From NCBI RefSeq assembly GCF_901709675.1, contig NC_051098.1, forward strand, positions 1,789,500 to 1,853,499: a DNA stretch of 64,000 nucleotides, in the 5' to 3' direction. How positions within the stretch are numbered: the first letter of the stretch is position 1; each line of letters starts with the position of its first letter. The position numbers and the translations under genes were made by a program. A model generated the notes under the pieces. It was not told the DNA's origin. It did not search any database and saw only the letters and a program-made list of their open reading frames with translations. This document shows, one piece after another, positions 20,001-29,690 of the stretch. The stretch is from Syngnathus acus (lineage: Eukaryota > Chordata > Actinopteri > Syngnathiformes > Syngnathidae).

Positions 20001-22374
20001 CATTGGATTGTGCACTAGAATCAAACACAACTCTGATTTGTCCAGGTTTTCTGGGATGGTAGACTCCGAACATTGGTAAGTACCAACATTCTCTTCCTTT
20101 TTGTAGCGGAGGTGCTGGTTCAGCATGGTTGTTGTCAAAGATTTTTTGCATAAAGGTGACAAACTGTTCTTTCATCTTTGGCTTCCGTTCCAGAGTGCGT
20201 TTCAGAGATGAAAGGCGGGTCATAGCTTGCTCTCGGTTGTTTGATAAGGGAGGTCTGGGTGTCTTGAAAGGGAGAGGTGCCACCCAGCTGTTACACTCAT
20301 CCTGGAAAACTTGATCATTCATTATTTTGATGAACTGTTCATCTTCGATGGAGAAGGCTCGCTTGTCGTCATTGTCAGTCCTTGCAAAAACTGTAAGGCC
20401 AAGCGAGTCATCTGGTGAACTGTGAGAAAGACCATTGACGAAACTGGGACTGGTCGCTTGCTTGAGATTGATGTGGCTCATGCATGGCCTGAACAGCGAA
20501 GGTCTTCCATCTTCTAGTACATTTGTTTTGTAGCTGTGAATGATAGGCTTGTGGACTTTTCCCAAACACACGTCACCCACCAGCACCCATCCAAGATCAA
20601 GTCTTTGCGCAAAAGGAGTATCCCCAGGACCATTAATCTGCTGCCTCACTTTATGAATGCGAAGAATGTCCCTACCCAGCAGAAGAAGGATCTGGGCATT
20701 GTCGTCCAGGGCTGGGATTTCGTTGGCAATACTTTTTAGATGGGGGTGGTGGAGAGCAGCCTCTGGAGTTGGTATTTCATCACGATTGTCTGGTAAATCG
20801 TCACATTCTGTGAGTTCTGGCAGCGACAAGTTAACACCACCATTAACTGCTTCGATATGGTAGCCGGTTGCTTTCCTGCCAGAGACTGTGGCTAAGCCCG
20901 CACATGTTTTGAGGGTGTAAGGGTATGCGTATGTCTCGATTTTGAAGATGTCAAAAAACTGTGACCGAGCTAGAGATCTGTTGCTCTGGTCATCGAGCAT
21001 GGCATACATTTTTTCGGCTTTCTCTGGTTGATTGTCTGGATATACTTTAACGAGACAGATCTTTGAGCACGACTTTGCTTTGAGATGATCGCCGCACACT
21101 TTGGTGCACAGAGAACTTACGACTGGAGTTTTGGTGGTTTCCTCCAACTCTGACTCCCCGCCATCATTCTTCGGGGAATTTGAGACTCTAGCTGCCCATT
21201 GTGGTGGACCAGGGTGAAGAGCCGTTATATGATTTTCACTGTCACACTCGTCACATTTCAGGTGTGCTTTGCAATCACGAGCTGGGTGGGAGGATGATGA
21301 GCAACATTTGAAACAAATGCCTTGTTCCTTTAAGTATGCTTTTCTGTCTGCGAGAGTTTTTAGCCTGAAGCCCCGACATTTCTTTAAAGGGTGGGGCCTT
21401 TTATGGATTGGACATTGCTTCGACACATCCTCTTCGGAAGCTGTTTTATCTTGTGTAACATCAGTAGAAACTTTGGTCTTGTGCACTGAAACCACTGTTC
21501 TAGGAGCTTTATGTTTTGGCATTGCTCTTTCAAATGTTAGGTTGTTTCCAGAAAGGGTAAAGCTGGGATCATTCCTTGTTTTAGCTTGGTAGCAGATAAA
21601 GGAGGTGAAGTAAGAAAAAGGCGGGTAACTGACCTTATGATCTTGCTTGTACATTGATCCCTGAGAAAGCCATTTCTCTTGCAGGTTGAATGGCAATTTT
21701 TCCACAATTGGTTTTATGCCACGAGCAGTGTCCAAGAATGCCAAGCCTGACAGGTATCCATCTTCTTTTGCTGACAATAACTCTTTTAAAAGGTCTCCAA
21801 GTTCCCTTAATTTTTGGCTGTCCTTATTCGAGATTCTAGGAAAGTTGTCGAGCTTTGCGAAAAGCGCATTTTCAATGACTTCTGGAGCGCCAAAACATTC
21901 ATCAAGTCTGTCCCAAGCTGTTTGTAGAGCTGCATTTGGGTTGCCAATGTTAACTGCTCTCAGACGTCTCACGTGTTCAGATGATTCTTTTCCAAGCCAT
22001 TTTGAAAGCAGATCCAACTGTTCACTAGCTGTCAGATCCAAATCTTTGATCGTGTTGAAGAAGGAGGACTTCCATGCTCTGTACGATTCAGGACGATCAT
22101 CAAAGTTTGATAGGCCCGTGCAAACAAGTTCTTTGCGTGCCAGGTACTTTGCCATGTCCATCATAACTGAAGACTCTGGACTGGTTCGGTACATGTGAGA
22201 TGTGTCAGAGTACTTTGGGAAAGTTAGCTTGGATGTGGGATTGGTGTTGTAAGTGTCTGTCTCTCTTTTGACTTGGAAATTCTCTTGGGTGTGCGGTTGG
22301 ACTGATGATTTAGATTCATGTATTGCCTGAGAACTCTGAAGTGATGTTGGTCTCTGTTGAAGTTGGCTGGCCAA
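17035..22374 (-). CDS. BEL/Pao gag-pol polyprotein
   Basis: 1,779 codons, no stop. Rough order: a Pao-type gag core (DUF1759-like, about 85-240), Cys/His knuckles (about 320-385: CFKC...H...C and CDECDSENH), an aspartic protease segment with MLDDQSNRSLA (about 460), RT with ITADIEQMF-like motif A and FYVDDGLVS (about 905), RNase H with IFSDASTKAIGAVAY and YCDSKVVLGYIHN, an integrase zinc-binding HHHERVEHQG...CVTCLK, then the DDE core GVDVFGPW, HSDRGTNFIG and GGAWERM (about 1,480-1,600), and a DUF5641-like C-terminus. All recognised catalytic residues are in place. The first Met overlaps the upstream ORF by 151 nt. Confidence 0.93.
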   Translation of the reverse strand: MASQLQQRPTSLQSSQAIHESKSSVQPHTQENFQVKRETDTYNTNPTSKLTFPKYSDTSHMYRTSPESSVMMDMAKYLARKELVCTGLSNFDDRPESYRAWKSSFFNTIKDLDLTASEQLDLLSKWLGKESSEHVRRLRAVNIGNPNAALQTAWDRLDECFGAPEVIENALFAKLDNFPRISNKDSQKLRELGDLLKELLSAKEDGYLSGLAFLDTARGIKPIVEKLPFNLQEKWLSQGSMYKQDHKVSYPPFSYFTSFICYQAKTRNDPSFTLSGNNLTFERAMPKHKAPRTVVSVHKTKVSTDVTQDKTASEEDVSKQCPIHKRPHPLKKCRGFRLKTLADRKAYLKEQGICFKCCSSSSHPARDCKAHLKCDECDSENHITALHPGPPQWAARVSNSPKNDGGESELEETTKTPVVSSLCTKVCGDHLKAKSCSKICLVKVYPDNQPEKAEKMYAMLDDQSNRSLARSQFFDIFKIETYAYPYTLKTCAGLATVSGRKATGYHIEAVNGGVNLSLPELTECDDLPDNRDEIPTPEAALHHPHLKSIANEIPALDDNAQILLLLGRDILRIHKVRQQINGPGDTPFAQRLDLGWVLVGDVCLGKVHKPIIHSYKTNVLEDGRPSLFRPCMSHINLKQATSPSFVNGLSHSSPDDSLGLTVFARTDNDDKRAFSIEDEQFIKIMNDQVFQDECNSWVAPLPFKTPRPPLSNNREQAMTRLSSLKRTLERKPKMKEQFVTFMQKIFDNNHAEPAPPLQKGRECWYLPMFGVYHPRKPGQIRVVFDSSAQSNGLSLNNVLLTGPDLNNSLIGVLIRFRREKIAVTADIEQMFHCFVVREDHRDYLRFLWFRENDPSKDIVEYRMKVHVFGNSPSPAVATYCLRRAAQQGEQQYGSDTRHFVERDFYVDDGLVSTPTEEEAIALLQKTQASLSESNLRLHKITSNSVRVLTAFPAGDHAKDIKDLYLGTETAPTQRSLGLSWEIKIDTFTFQVSVNDKPFTRRGILSTINSLFDPLGFVAPVTIQGKSLLRELTLEGTEWDVLLPQDKLKVWETWRDSLQELQHLHIPRAYTTTSPSKAKQKEICIFSDASTKAIGAVAYLRTTNEDGQIHVGFIFGKAKLSPPSEPTIPRLELCAAVLAVEMAELIVQEIDLPLDAVTFYCDSKVVLGYIHNQSKRFYVYVHNRVQRIRQSTDPKQWRYVPTEHNPADHASRLVQASILTQTNWFTGPAFLYKPQAATEHQQSFEIIDPDSDVEIRPQVTSCMTGQRDKRLDPERFERFSSWKSLQRAVATLLHVTRSFKSTNGDVTVCSGWHQCSKPHSVDELSKSSEVILRAVQRACFSEEYDSLSKGQDVNKKSSLSKLNPVIGPDGLLRIGGRLKLADLSDPEKHPIILPGKHHVSTLLIRHHHERVEHQGRSFTEGAVRAAGIWLIGGKRRISSILHGCVTCLKLRGRRERQKMSDLPQERLSTSPPFTYTGVDVFGPWFVTARRTRGGLAQSKRWAVLFTCLSTRAVHIEVIESMDTSSFINSLRRFFAIRGPSQQLHSDRGTNFIGACKELEFEKVLKESEVQTYTNSQGCSWHFNPPHSSHMGGAWERMIGVARRILDSMLMRTHSSSLTHEVLCTFMAEVTAIINSRLLVSISSDPDAPQILTPAMLLTNKQSFLPPSGKFTGKDLFKQQWRQVQRLADQFWSRWKREYLHTLQVRHKWQESRPNIVDGDVVMLKDSKTCRNDWPMALVTKTFPGRDGRVRKVEMRVVKDGSVKKFFRPVTEIILLLKWQD

Positions 22375-22877
22375 GAATCTTTCATAATATATTCTTCTTC
22401 TTTGTGAACATATGGTGTTGGCGCGTTAAGGTGAGGCTCAATAGATCCTTCTGCGGTCTCTGAGAAGACTACAGGTTCAGTGAGCTTGTCAAAATGTGTA
22501 GTTTGGTCACGAACATATTCGCTTACGCGTTCTTGTGTGTCTTGCTCCACGACAGGGAAGCTCCTTTTGCTACGGAGCTCCTCCTCCTCTATCTCTGCTG
22601 CTGCCTCTAAAACGTCTGCAGCTGCAGCTTCTCTTTCCAACTGCAAGGCATCGAGGCTGGCTTCTAGTCTTGCTTTGTTCACCTTGATACTGATTTCACG
22701 CTCTGCAAATGCTGCACGTGCACGAGCAGCCTCTGCTTTGGCTCTTGCCTTTGCAGCAGCAGCGCTGACTGATGATTTGGTTGAGCTAGAGCTTTTACGA
22801 CTGACCGACGATCCACTTTGAGATGACTTGAAGCCTTTTGTTGTAGTATTTTTATTCTGTTCGTTGTCCATGTTCAT
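22224..22877 (-). CDS. BEL/Pao N-terminal gag-like ORF
   Basis: 217 codons. Ser/Lys-rich start, then an Ala/Glu/Arg-rich coiled coil (about 38-105: KARAKAEAARARAAFAERE and following) as found at the N-terminus of Pao gag proteins. It ends at 22224, inside the start of the long ORF, which lies in the -1 frame relative to it. I see no standard slippery heptamer in the overlap, so it may be a true frameshift site, a reinitiation arrangement or a one-base mutation splitting one protein. Confidence 0.75.
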   Translation of the reverse strand: MNMDNEQNKNTTTKGFKSSQSGSSVSRKSSSSTKSSVSAAAAKARAKAEAARARAAFAEREISIKVNKARLEASLDALQLEREAAAADVLEAAAEIEEEELRSKRSFPVVEQDTQERVSEYVRDQTTHFDKLTEPVVFSETAEGSIEPHLNAPTPYVHKEEEYIMKDSWPANFNRDQHHFRVLRQYMNLNHQSNRTPKRISKSKERQTLTTPIPHPS

Positions 22878-22926
22878 GTAGTCTGCTGCTGTGTATTGTG
22901 TTGCCAGCTGCGTATCGTCTTTTTAC

Positions 22927-23383
22927 TTTCCTGCTCTCCTTGTGTGTGTTTCTAACACCAATTCAGCAGTAAGCCTAACTCCTGCTAAGGTAGACACTGA
23001 GTCAGGGTATAGCTTCCAAAGCTCCTTTTTATTGCAGTGTTCTCCCAAAACATGGAGTAAAACTGAAAAGCGATACAGAAAAAATACGACATAAACATTC
23101 ATACTTACAATAAAGACTCCTCATAAATAATACGAAAATATGATAGAGCTTTAAAGTATAAATGGAAACTTACAGACGATGATGTCGAAGGCACAAACAG
23201 AAACAAGGATGACCATGGATGAACACTTGACTAGCACTAGCTGCACACGGTTTGTTGTGATTAAAACAAAATGGCCGAGGGCCGACTTCCTGCTAGACAT
23301 CGCCTTCAAAATAAAGGTCTATCTATCAAACGCAATATAAACCAATATAATACAGTCAAACAGACAAGTTTCGGGGCAGAACA
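22927..23383 (-). repeat. BEL/Pao 5' LTR
   Basis: 457 bp, the partner of 16517-16971. In element sense transcription would start here; the 50 bp between the LTR and the ATG at 22877 should hold the primer binding site, which I could not assign to a tRNA. Confidence 0.95.
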
Positions 23384-23508
23384 CCCTCTGTTCAACATTT
23401 AGGTGACTAACAACACTCAGGACATGTGAATAATGGCAAAAGCAGTGTAGACAAATTCAAAAAGGTGTGAAGAGCAGGATGTTATTGCACAGTAATGACT
23501 CTGAGACT

Positions 23509-24933
23509 CTATGAGTGGTGTGAGTTCATCAGAGCAACAGCCTGGGGGAAGAAGCTGTCTCTGTGTCTGCTGGTTTTGGCGTACCGAGCTCTATAACGCC
23601 GTCCGGAGGGGAGTAGTTCAAACAGACTGCAACCTGGGTGAGAAGGGTCTGTAGATATGTTCCTTGCACGTTTCCTGGTCCTGGACAGGTACAAGTCTTG
23701 GGTAGATGGGAGGTTGATTCCAATGATCTTTTCTGCAGTCCTGATTGTCCGTTGCAGTCTGTGCTTGTCTTGTTTGGAGGCTGATCCAAACCAGACAGTG
23801 ATGGAGGTGCAGAGGACAAACTGGATGATGGCAGTGTAGAAGGTCTTCAGAAGCTCTCGCGGCAGGTTGAACTTCTTGAGCTGTCTCAGGAAGTACAGCC
23901 TCTGCTGGGCCTTCTTCCGGACAGAGTCTATGTGGCCGGTCCATTTCAGGTCCCGAGAGATTGTGGTTCCCAGGAACTTGAAGGTGTCTGTGGAGAGAAT
24001 AGTATTACTGCGGATAGTGAGGGGTAAAAGTGGTGAAGGGTCTCGCCTCAAATCCACTGTCATCTCCACGGTCTTGAGCGGGTTCAGCTCCAGATGGTTT
24101 TGGCTGCACCAGTGGACCAGCCGCTCCACCTCCTGTCTGTACGCAGTCTCATCACCGTCCTGGATCAGTCCGATGAGAGTGGTGTCGTCTGCATACTTCA
24201 GGAGCTTCACAGGAGAGTCACCTGAGGAGAAATCATTGGTGTAGAGAGAGAAGAGCAGTGGGGAGAGGACGCACCCCTGAGGGGCTCCAGTATTGGTGGT
24301 CCGGGTGTCAGATGTGATGCCCCCCAGCCTCACACGCTGTCTCCTGTTGGTCAGGAAGCTGGTGATCCACTGACAGGTGGAGGCAGGCACCGCAAGCTGG
24401 ATGAGCTTCTGTTGGAGGATGTCAGGAGCGATGGTGTTGAACGCCGAGCTGAAGTCCACGAACAGGATCCTGGCGTACGTTCCTGGGGTGTCCAGATGGT
24501 GCAGGATGTAGTGCAGGATGTAGTGCAGTCCCATGTTGACCGCATCATCCACTGACCTGTTTGCCCGGTAGGCAAACTGGAGGGGGTCAAGCAGGGGGCC
24601 CGTGACCTCCTTCAGGTGGTTCAGCACTAACCTCTCGAAAGATTTCATGACCACAGATGTCAGTGCGACGGGTCTATAGTCATTCAAACCTGTGATGGCG
24701 GGCTTCTTGGCCACTGGAATGATGGTGGAGCTCTTGAAGCACGAGGGCACCTCACACAGCTCCAGAGAACGGTTGAAGATCCGTGCAAAGGTGCGTACCG
24801 AGCCAAACGGTCCTCTGAGGATGCCATCGGCTCTGCCCTCCACTCGGCCCTCACCCACCTGGAGAGAAGGGACTCGTATGTGAGATTGCTGTTTGTGGAC
24901 TTCAGTTCTGCCTTCAACACCATTGTGCCACAA
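23509..24933 (-). CDS. LINE-B reverse transcriptase, 5' truncated
   Basis: 474 codons open. The first 46 or so are antisense LINE-A sequence and not part of the protein. From [20 protein letters not shown] onward it is the RT of a second CR1/L2/Rex-group [16 protein letters not shown] (A), [15 protein letters not shown] (B), [11 protein letters not shown] (C), KFLGTTI, and the C-terminal [20 protein letters not shown]. The endonuclease is absent. No stop interrupts the RT. Confidence 0.8.
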   Translation of the reverse strand: MWHNGVEGRTEVHKQQSHIRVPSLQVGEGRVEGRADGILRGPFGSVRTFARIFNRSLELCEVPSCFKSSTIIPVAKKPAITGLNDYRPVALTSVVMKSFERLVLNHLKEVTGPLLDPLQFAYRANRSVDDAVNMGLHYILHYILHHLDTPGTYARILFVDFSSAFNTIAPDILQQKLIQLAVPASTCQWITSFLTNRRQRVRLGGITSDTRTTNTGAPQGCVLSPLLFSLYTNDFSSGDSPVKLLKYADDTTLIGLIQDGDETAYRQEVERLVHWCSQNHLELNPLKTVEMTVDLRRDPSPLLPLTIRSNTILSTDTFKFLGTTISRDLKWTGHIDSVRKKAQQRLYFLRQLKKFNLPRELLKTFYTAIIQFVLCTSITVWFGSASKQDKHRLQRTIRTAEKIIGINLPSTQDLYLSRTRKRARNISTDPSHPGCSLFELLPSGRRYRARYAKTSRHRDSFFPQAVALMNSHHS

Positions 24934-26640
24934 CGACTCATCTGCAAACTCGCCAAGCTGGGCCTCAGTACCTACCTCTGCAGCTGGCTACTAGACTTCC
25001 TCTTTCAGAGGCCTCAGGTGGTACGTGTTGGCGACAAAATCTCCGCCAGCATCACGCTGAGCACGGAGGCCCCCCAAGGCTGCGTGCTCAGTCCGCTGCT
25101 CTTCACCCTGCTGACGCATGACTGCGCTGCAACCTACAGCAACAACCGCATGGTGAAATTTGCTGACGACACGACTCTGGTGGGTCTCATCACCAAGGGC
25201 GACGAGACTCAATACAGGTTGGAGGTTGACCTTCTGACCACGTGGTGCAAGGACAACAACCTCCTGCTGAACGTCAACAAGACCAAGGAGATTGTTGTTG
25301 ACTTCCGGAAGGGTCACACCCAACACCTGCCGCTGACCATCGACGGTGCTGTGGTGGAGAGAGTGAGCAGCACCAGGTTCCTGGGGGTGCACATCAGTGA
25401 GGATCTCTCCTGGTCCACCAACACCGCATCACTGGCGAAGAAGGCCCAGCGCCGCCTGTACTTCAAGTTTCAAGTTTATTTGTATAGCCCTAAATCACAA
25501 GCAGTCTCAAAGGGCTTCACATAGACAAAAATTGACAATTATTCTCAAAGCATCCCCTGATCTTAAGCTCCCAAAAGGGCAAGGAAAAACTCAAAAACCC
25601 CTGCCAGGGGAAAATGAGAAACCTTGAGAAGGGACCACAGATGGAAGGATCCCCCTTTCAGGATCACCAGGTTGAAATGGATGCAGAGAGGGCACAAATA
25701 ATACATAATATGAAAATCAATGAAAAAAAGTGGATGTCCAAGTCAGAGCGAAGGGCTGCCGGAGGAGCCCTCTATTATCCTGGCAGTGTCTTCGAGGAGG
25801 TTGAGCTGCAGTTCCCCCATCCTGAATTGGCCCACGAGAATCCAGATAGCCGCTATCAGCTTGGGTGCCACCTAACCACCTCCCTGGCCGGGGAGGGGCG
25901 GGGAGAGAAAACAAACTCCGGCCGAATCGGCCACTACAGGTTAGTTAAAGGCCATATCATAGAAATTGTTTTTTTCCTGCGGAAACTCAGGCGAGCAAGT
26001 GCTCCTCCGGCCGTCATGACTACATTTTACCGTGGCACCATTGAGCGCGTCCTCTCCAGTTGTATCACTGTTTGGGGTGGTAGCTGCACTGAATACAACA
26101 TGAAGGCCCTGCAGCGCATAGTGAACACGGCTGGTAAGGTTATTGGTGCTTCACTCCCCTCCTTGAAGGACATTTACACCTCCCATCTCACCCGCAAGGC
26201 GAACACGATTGTGAGTGATGTGAGTCACCCCGCTCACTCTTTGTTCGATCTTCTGCCCTCTGGGAAGAGGTACAGGAGCCTGCGCTCCCGCACCACCAGA
26301 CTCACCAACAGCTTCATTCTCCAAGCTGTTAGGATCCTGAACTCTCTCCCCCCTTCTGCGTAGCGTCCTGTACTTTTGCGCTATATTCTGACTGTCTGCT
26401 GTATGCACACTTGCTCCATTTTTGCTCCTCTTATTTATTGTGTTATTTGCTTATTTATTATTTATTCATCACTCTTATTTATTCATTGTTTGTGCCTTCT
26501 TGTTTTTATTTTTTTGTGTTGTTTACTTGTATGTATATTGTGTACTATGTCTTGTCACCGTTGGATAGTGGGAACGTAATTTCGATTTCTTTGTGTCTTG
26601 GCATGTGAAGAAATTGACAATAAAGCAGACTTTGACTTTG
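24795..26640 (+). mobile_element. LINE-A copy 2, right part
   Basis: Continues the RT begun at 16196, from [11 protein letters not shown] through [13 protein letters not shown] and [11 protein letters not shown] to the C-terminus at 26363 and the (TTGACT)n tail at about 26622-26640. It is interrupted at 25465-25975 by an antisense L2 3' end. The open frames 24880-25524 and 25614-26363 are therefore chimeric and not real proteins. Confidence 0.85.
25465..25975 (-). mobile_element. L2-type LINE 3' UTR inserted in LINE-A
   Basis: 511 bp between CTGTACTTC and CCTGCGGAAACTC of LINE-A. In minus sense it ends ATACAAATAAACTTGAAACT, a typical LINE 3' end. Its other end (25870-25975) matches 6740-6845, the 3' UTR of the L2 scrap. 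Confidence 0.65.
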
Positions 26641-26736
26641 ACTTTACCCAAAATTCCAAATTTTTAATTTTGTAATTAACTCCAAATTATCCAAAATTTC
26701 GTTTTTCACTTCTAATTTCTACATTTCTCAACTACC
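26641..26736. repeat. Remnant of the AT-rich tandem repeat
   Basis: CCAAATTTTTAATTTTG, then CAAAATTTCGTTTTTCACTT and CTAATTTCTACATTT: the same unit as in 13936-16195, showing that this repeat was the target into which LINE-A copy 2 inserted. Confidence 0.75.
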
Positions 26737-28480
26737 GTATTTTACGCACTATTAGGCGCACTTAAAAACTTAAAATTTACTCAAAAAAACACAGTGCGCC
26801 TTATAATGCAGATCGCCTTATATATGGATCAATTGATGAATTTGTTGATCCATACTGGTTGTACACAGCACTCTGCCAAAATGTTTCAGTACGTTCTAAA
26901 TTACAAGGTCGCATTGCTTCCCAGCATTACGGCAACCGTGGTCAGGGGGCGTCACTGAATAGCTGTTGTACCCGCGAGGCTATTTCATTTCAAAATAGGC
27001 TGTTCCGTTAATGTTTTCGAGTGCGTTTACGGATCAATAACCAACGGAATCATAAATAAGCAGCACCAATGTGTTAAATCAGTCTTTAGTCGGTTCCGAT
27101 CACTTTTATGGGAGAGAGTTTGAGAAACGTGATTGTTTACAGGGGGCTGCCACGACACTTTGCTGAGGCTCACGGGAGTCTGCGAGCTGAGGCTCATGGG
27201 AGTTTGCGGGTGTCTAATGCTATAATGATAGCTGATATATGCACGAGGCTACTTCATTTCAAAATAGGCTGCTCCGTCAATGTTTCGAGTAAATTCACAA
27301 CCAATCACATCGTGAAGTTTGCAGACGACACAACGGTGGTGGGCCTCATCAGGGACAACAACGACCTGGACTACAGAGAGGAGGTGGAGCAGTTGGTGGG
27401 CTGGTGCAGAGAAAATAGCCTGATCCTGAATGTGGAGAAGACGAAGGAGATCATCGTCGACTTCAGGAAGAACCAGCCTCACCACGCTCCACTGATCATC
27501 AACAGCTCAACTGTGGAGGTGGTCAGCAGCACTAAATTCCTGGGAGTCCACATCACAGACGACCTCACCTGGACTGTGAACACCACAACACTGGTCAAGA
27601 GGGCACAGAAGCGCTTGTACTTCCTGCGGAGGATGAGGAGAGCCCACCTGCCCCCACCCATCATGAGGACGTTCTACCGAAGCACCATAGAGAGCATTCT
27701 GACAAGCTGTCTCTCGGTGTGGTGTGGAGGTTGCAGCGCCTCCGATTGGAAGAACCTGAGGAGAGTGGTGAGGACAGCAGAGAGGATCATCGGTGCTCCT
27801 CTTCCCTCCATTCAGGACTTGTCATCCCAGCGCTGCGTGTCCCGAGCCCGAAATATTATCAGTGACCCATCACACCCCCACCATGGACTGTTCTCCCTGC
27901 TGCCCTCTGGGAAGAGGTTTCGCAGCATCCGCTGCAGGTCCACCAGGTTCTGCAATAGTTTTTTCCCTGCTGTCGTCAGACTGTTGAACATTCAAACGTA
28001 GCATTCCTCTGCACACTTGTAAATACTGCTTTTGTCTCCTGCACTGTTCACATACTTTATCACTGCTGCACTTTGTACTTTATAATTATCTTATTTCATA
28101 TTTTTATATAGGATGTCACTTTTTTTTTTTTTAACCAGCCGAAATACCTCTACATTGCTGAAAGCCGTATGCAACGAAATTTCGTTTTGTACACACCTAG
28201 TGTTGACAAAATGACAATAAAGTTCTGTCTGTCTAAGTCTAAATTTACGGATCAATCTGGAAGGGAAACATAAGTAAGCAGTACCAATGTGTTAGATCGA
28301 ACTTTAGTCAGTTCCGATCATTTTATAGGAGATAGTTTGAGAAACGCGATTGTTTACAGAGGGCTCATGGGTTATTGGCTAGTGGATGCATACTGCAACC
28401 CTAGTCAACCTCAGTTTGTTGCAGTATAGCTTCTATTTTATGCACCTTTTTATCCGGTGTGGCTGTTGGAAAATCGGGGC
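26737..28480. mobile_element. TIR-type DNA element (ACCGTATTTT family) with LINE-C inside
   Basis: The left end ACCGTATTTTACGCACTATT belongs to the read-alike family of TA-inserting elements with GCGCCTTATAAT motifs. A degenerate opposite end (TTTTATGCACC...ATCCGGTG) lies near 28440-28470. Inside, a segment at 26972-27025 recurs at 27241-27295, and 27025-27150 recurs at 28243-28370, showing an internal tandem duplication of about 270 bp whose second copy is split by LINE-C. No transposase seen. Confidence 0.5.
27300..28240 (+). pseudogene. LINE-C reverse transcriptase C-terminal half
   Basis: A third LINE family of the CR1/L2/Rex group. Translation from 27300 has [17 protein letters not shown] (motif C), REEVEQLVGWC, STKFLGVHITDDLTW, then LFSLLPSGKRFRSIRC and a stop at 28001. 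The 3' UTR ends TGACAATAAAGTTCTGTCTG. RT motifs A and B are missing. The annotated upstream part of the open frame (27108-27299) is host DNA element, not LINE. A possible TAAATT duplication flanks it. Confidence 0.8.
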
Positions 28481-28756
28481 GTCTTCAGGGGGCTCCACAA
28501 ACTAAACCTCAAAGAGGGTAGGATGTTGTAGAAGAAGAGCGGCGGAGGTCACCATGGAATTGAGGCCAGATTCGACGGCTTAATGTCGCAGGCTGCATGA
28601 ATTTGGACACCAGTGTTGCGGTCTAGTTGCAGAGGAAATTATGTCACATCATCGCCATATTGTATGTTGAAAGGCGTTACCTATTAATTTGTACGCAGCT
28701 ATTTTGCCTGTCCAAATTACTACGGTTTATGTGGCCTCAGAGGCGGAGCTTCCAGG
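28481..28756. other. Unassigned sequence
   Basis: No feature recognised. Confidence 0.4.
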
Positions 28757-28875
28757 GGATGGATGGATGGATGGATGGATGGATGGATGGATGGATGGAT
28801 GGATGGATGGATGGACGGACGGACGGACGGACGGACGGACGAATGGAGAGAGAGCGAGACAGAGAGAGGTCGCAA
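28757..28875 (+). repeat. (ATGG)n to (ACGG)n microsatellite with GAGA run
   Basis: (ATGG)n to about 28814 changes into (ACGG)n to about 28840, then GAGA-rich sequence. The open frames here are repeat artefacts. Confidence 0.95.
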
Positions 28876-29418
28876 TCAGAGAGAGAGCGATTGGGTTGGT
28901 AGTGTGGGTGGGTGTTAGGTTTATTTCCTAAACGCCTCACAAACAACGAGGAGAGAAGATGCTTCCAGTTACTTGCAAGGAGAATTAGGAGAGCTGTATG
29001 CTGTTCTCTCTCCTATTCTCCGAGAGCCGTATGCTGGTCTCTCAACTACTCTAATCAGCTCTCATCAACCTCACTTTTATTTTGTTTGAGGTCCCTAAGT
29101 TACATAACTTTAAGGGGTGGGGAATTCAGCACTTGTTTACATGTTTTTCTTGCAGAGTCTCTGCAAGCAGACATTAGCAGATAAGCTCTTTTGCACATCA
29201 TTTCATCAAATCATCTAAAAGCAGAAAGGTCTTCTCCGGTGGTTTCCTCTTATCACCAGCTTGAGATCAGCTGGGGCCAAGCAGAGGCAACAAGTTTCGG
29301 CTCCTCTGCTTCTGTTCCTTATTCACAACACACTTTCCACAGTGATCACAAATGTATAATAACACATAATAAATCATAATAAAATATTATTCCTCCAGTG
29401 GGGTTTGGAATGAATGTA
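28876..29418. other. Unassigned sequence
   Basis: No gene or repeat family recognised; two short AGAGCTGTATGCTG/AGAGCCGTATGCTG repeats occur near 28990-29035. Confidence 0.4.
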
Positions 29419-29631
29419 TGTATGTATGGATGTATGGATGGATGGATGGATGGATGGATGGATGGATGGATGGATGGATGGATGGATGGATGGATGGATG
29501 GATGGATGGATGGATGGATAGATGGATGGATGGATGGATGGATGGATGGATGGAGAGAGACAATAAGAGGTAGCAATCAGAGAGCGAGAGAGAGAATTAA
29601 GCAATCACAGCGAGATAGCGAGAAAGAGAGA

Positions 29632-29683
<52 letters not shown>

Positions 29684-29690
29684 ACGCGCG
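29419..29690 (+). repeat. (ATGG)n and (GT)n microsatellites
   Basis: (ATGG)n at about 29427-29553, purine-rich AGAG sequence, then (GT)n at about 29634-29682. Confidence 0.95.

Larger units (their letters stand above)
16517..23383 (-). mobile_element. BEL/Pao LTR retrotransposon, nearly intact
   Basis: 6,867 bp with LTRs at 16517-16971 and 22927-23383 and a CCCTC duplication at 16512-16516 and 23384-23388. The LTRs differ at three substitutions and one 2-bp indel over about 455 bp, so the insertion is young. In element sense the LTR starts TGTTCTGCC, and a polypurine tract AGGCGGGGAG lies directly before the 3' LTR (16980-16971). Internal region: a gag-like ORF and an uninterrupted gag-pol ORF. 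The LTR end opposite TGTT is AGGAAA, not the usual CA. Confidence 0.95.
16443..24794 (-). mobile_element. LINE-B copy 1, split by BEL/Pao
   Basis: A 5'-truncated LINE on the minus strand. Its 3' end is at 16443-16516 (AAGAGTTTTTATTCGCCATG on the plus strand) and the body at 23384-24794. The two parts join across the BEL/Pao insertion with a CCCTC duplication. It lies inside LINE-A copy 2 in antisense. Confidence 0.85.

Noticed and set aside
25614-26363. 249-codon open frame as a novel protein
   Set aside because: Its first half is antisense L2 3' UTR and its second half LINE-A RT; the fusion results from an insertion.
28689-29604. Open frames of repeated DGWM or IHPS residues
   Set aside because: These are translations of (ATGG)n microsatellites.
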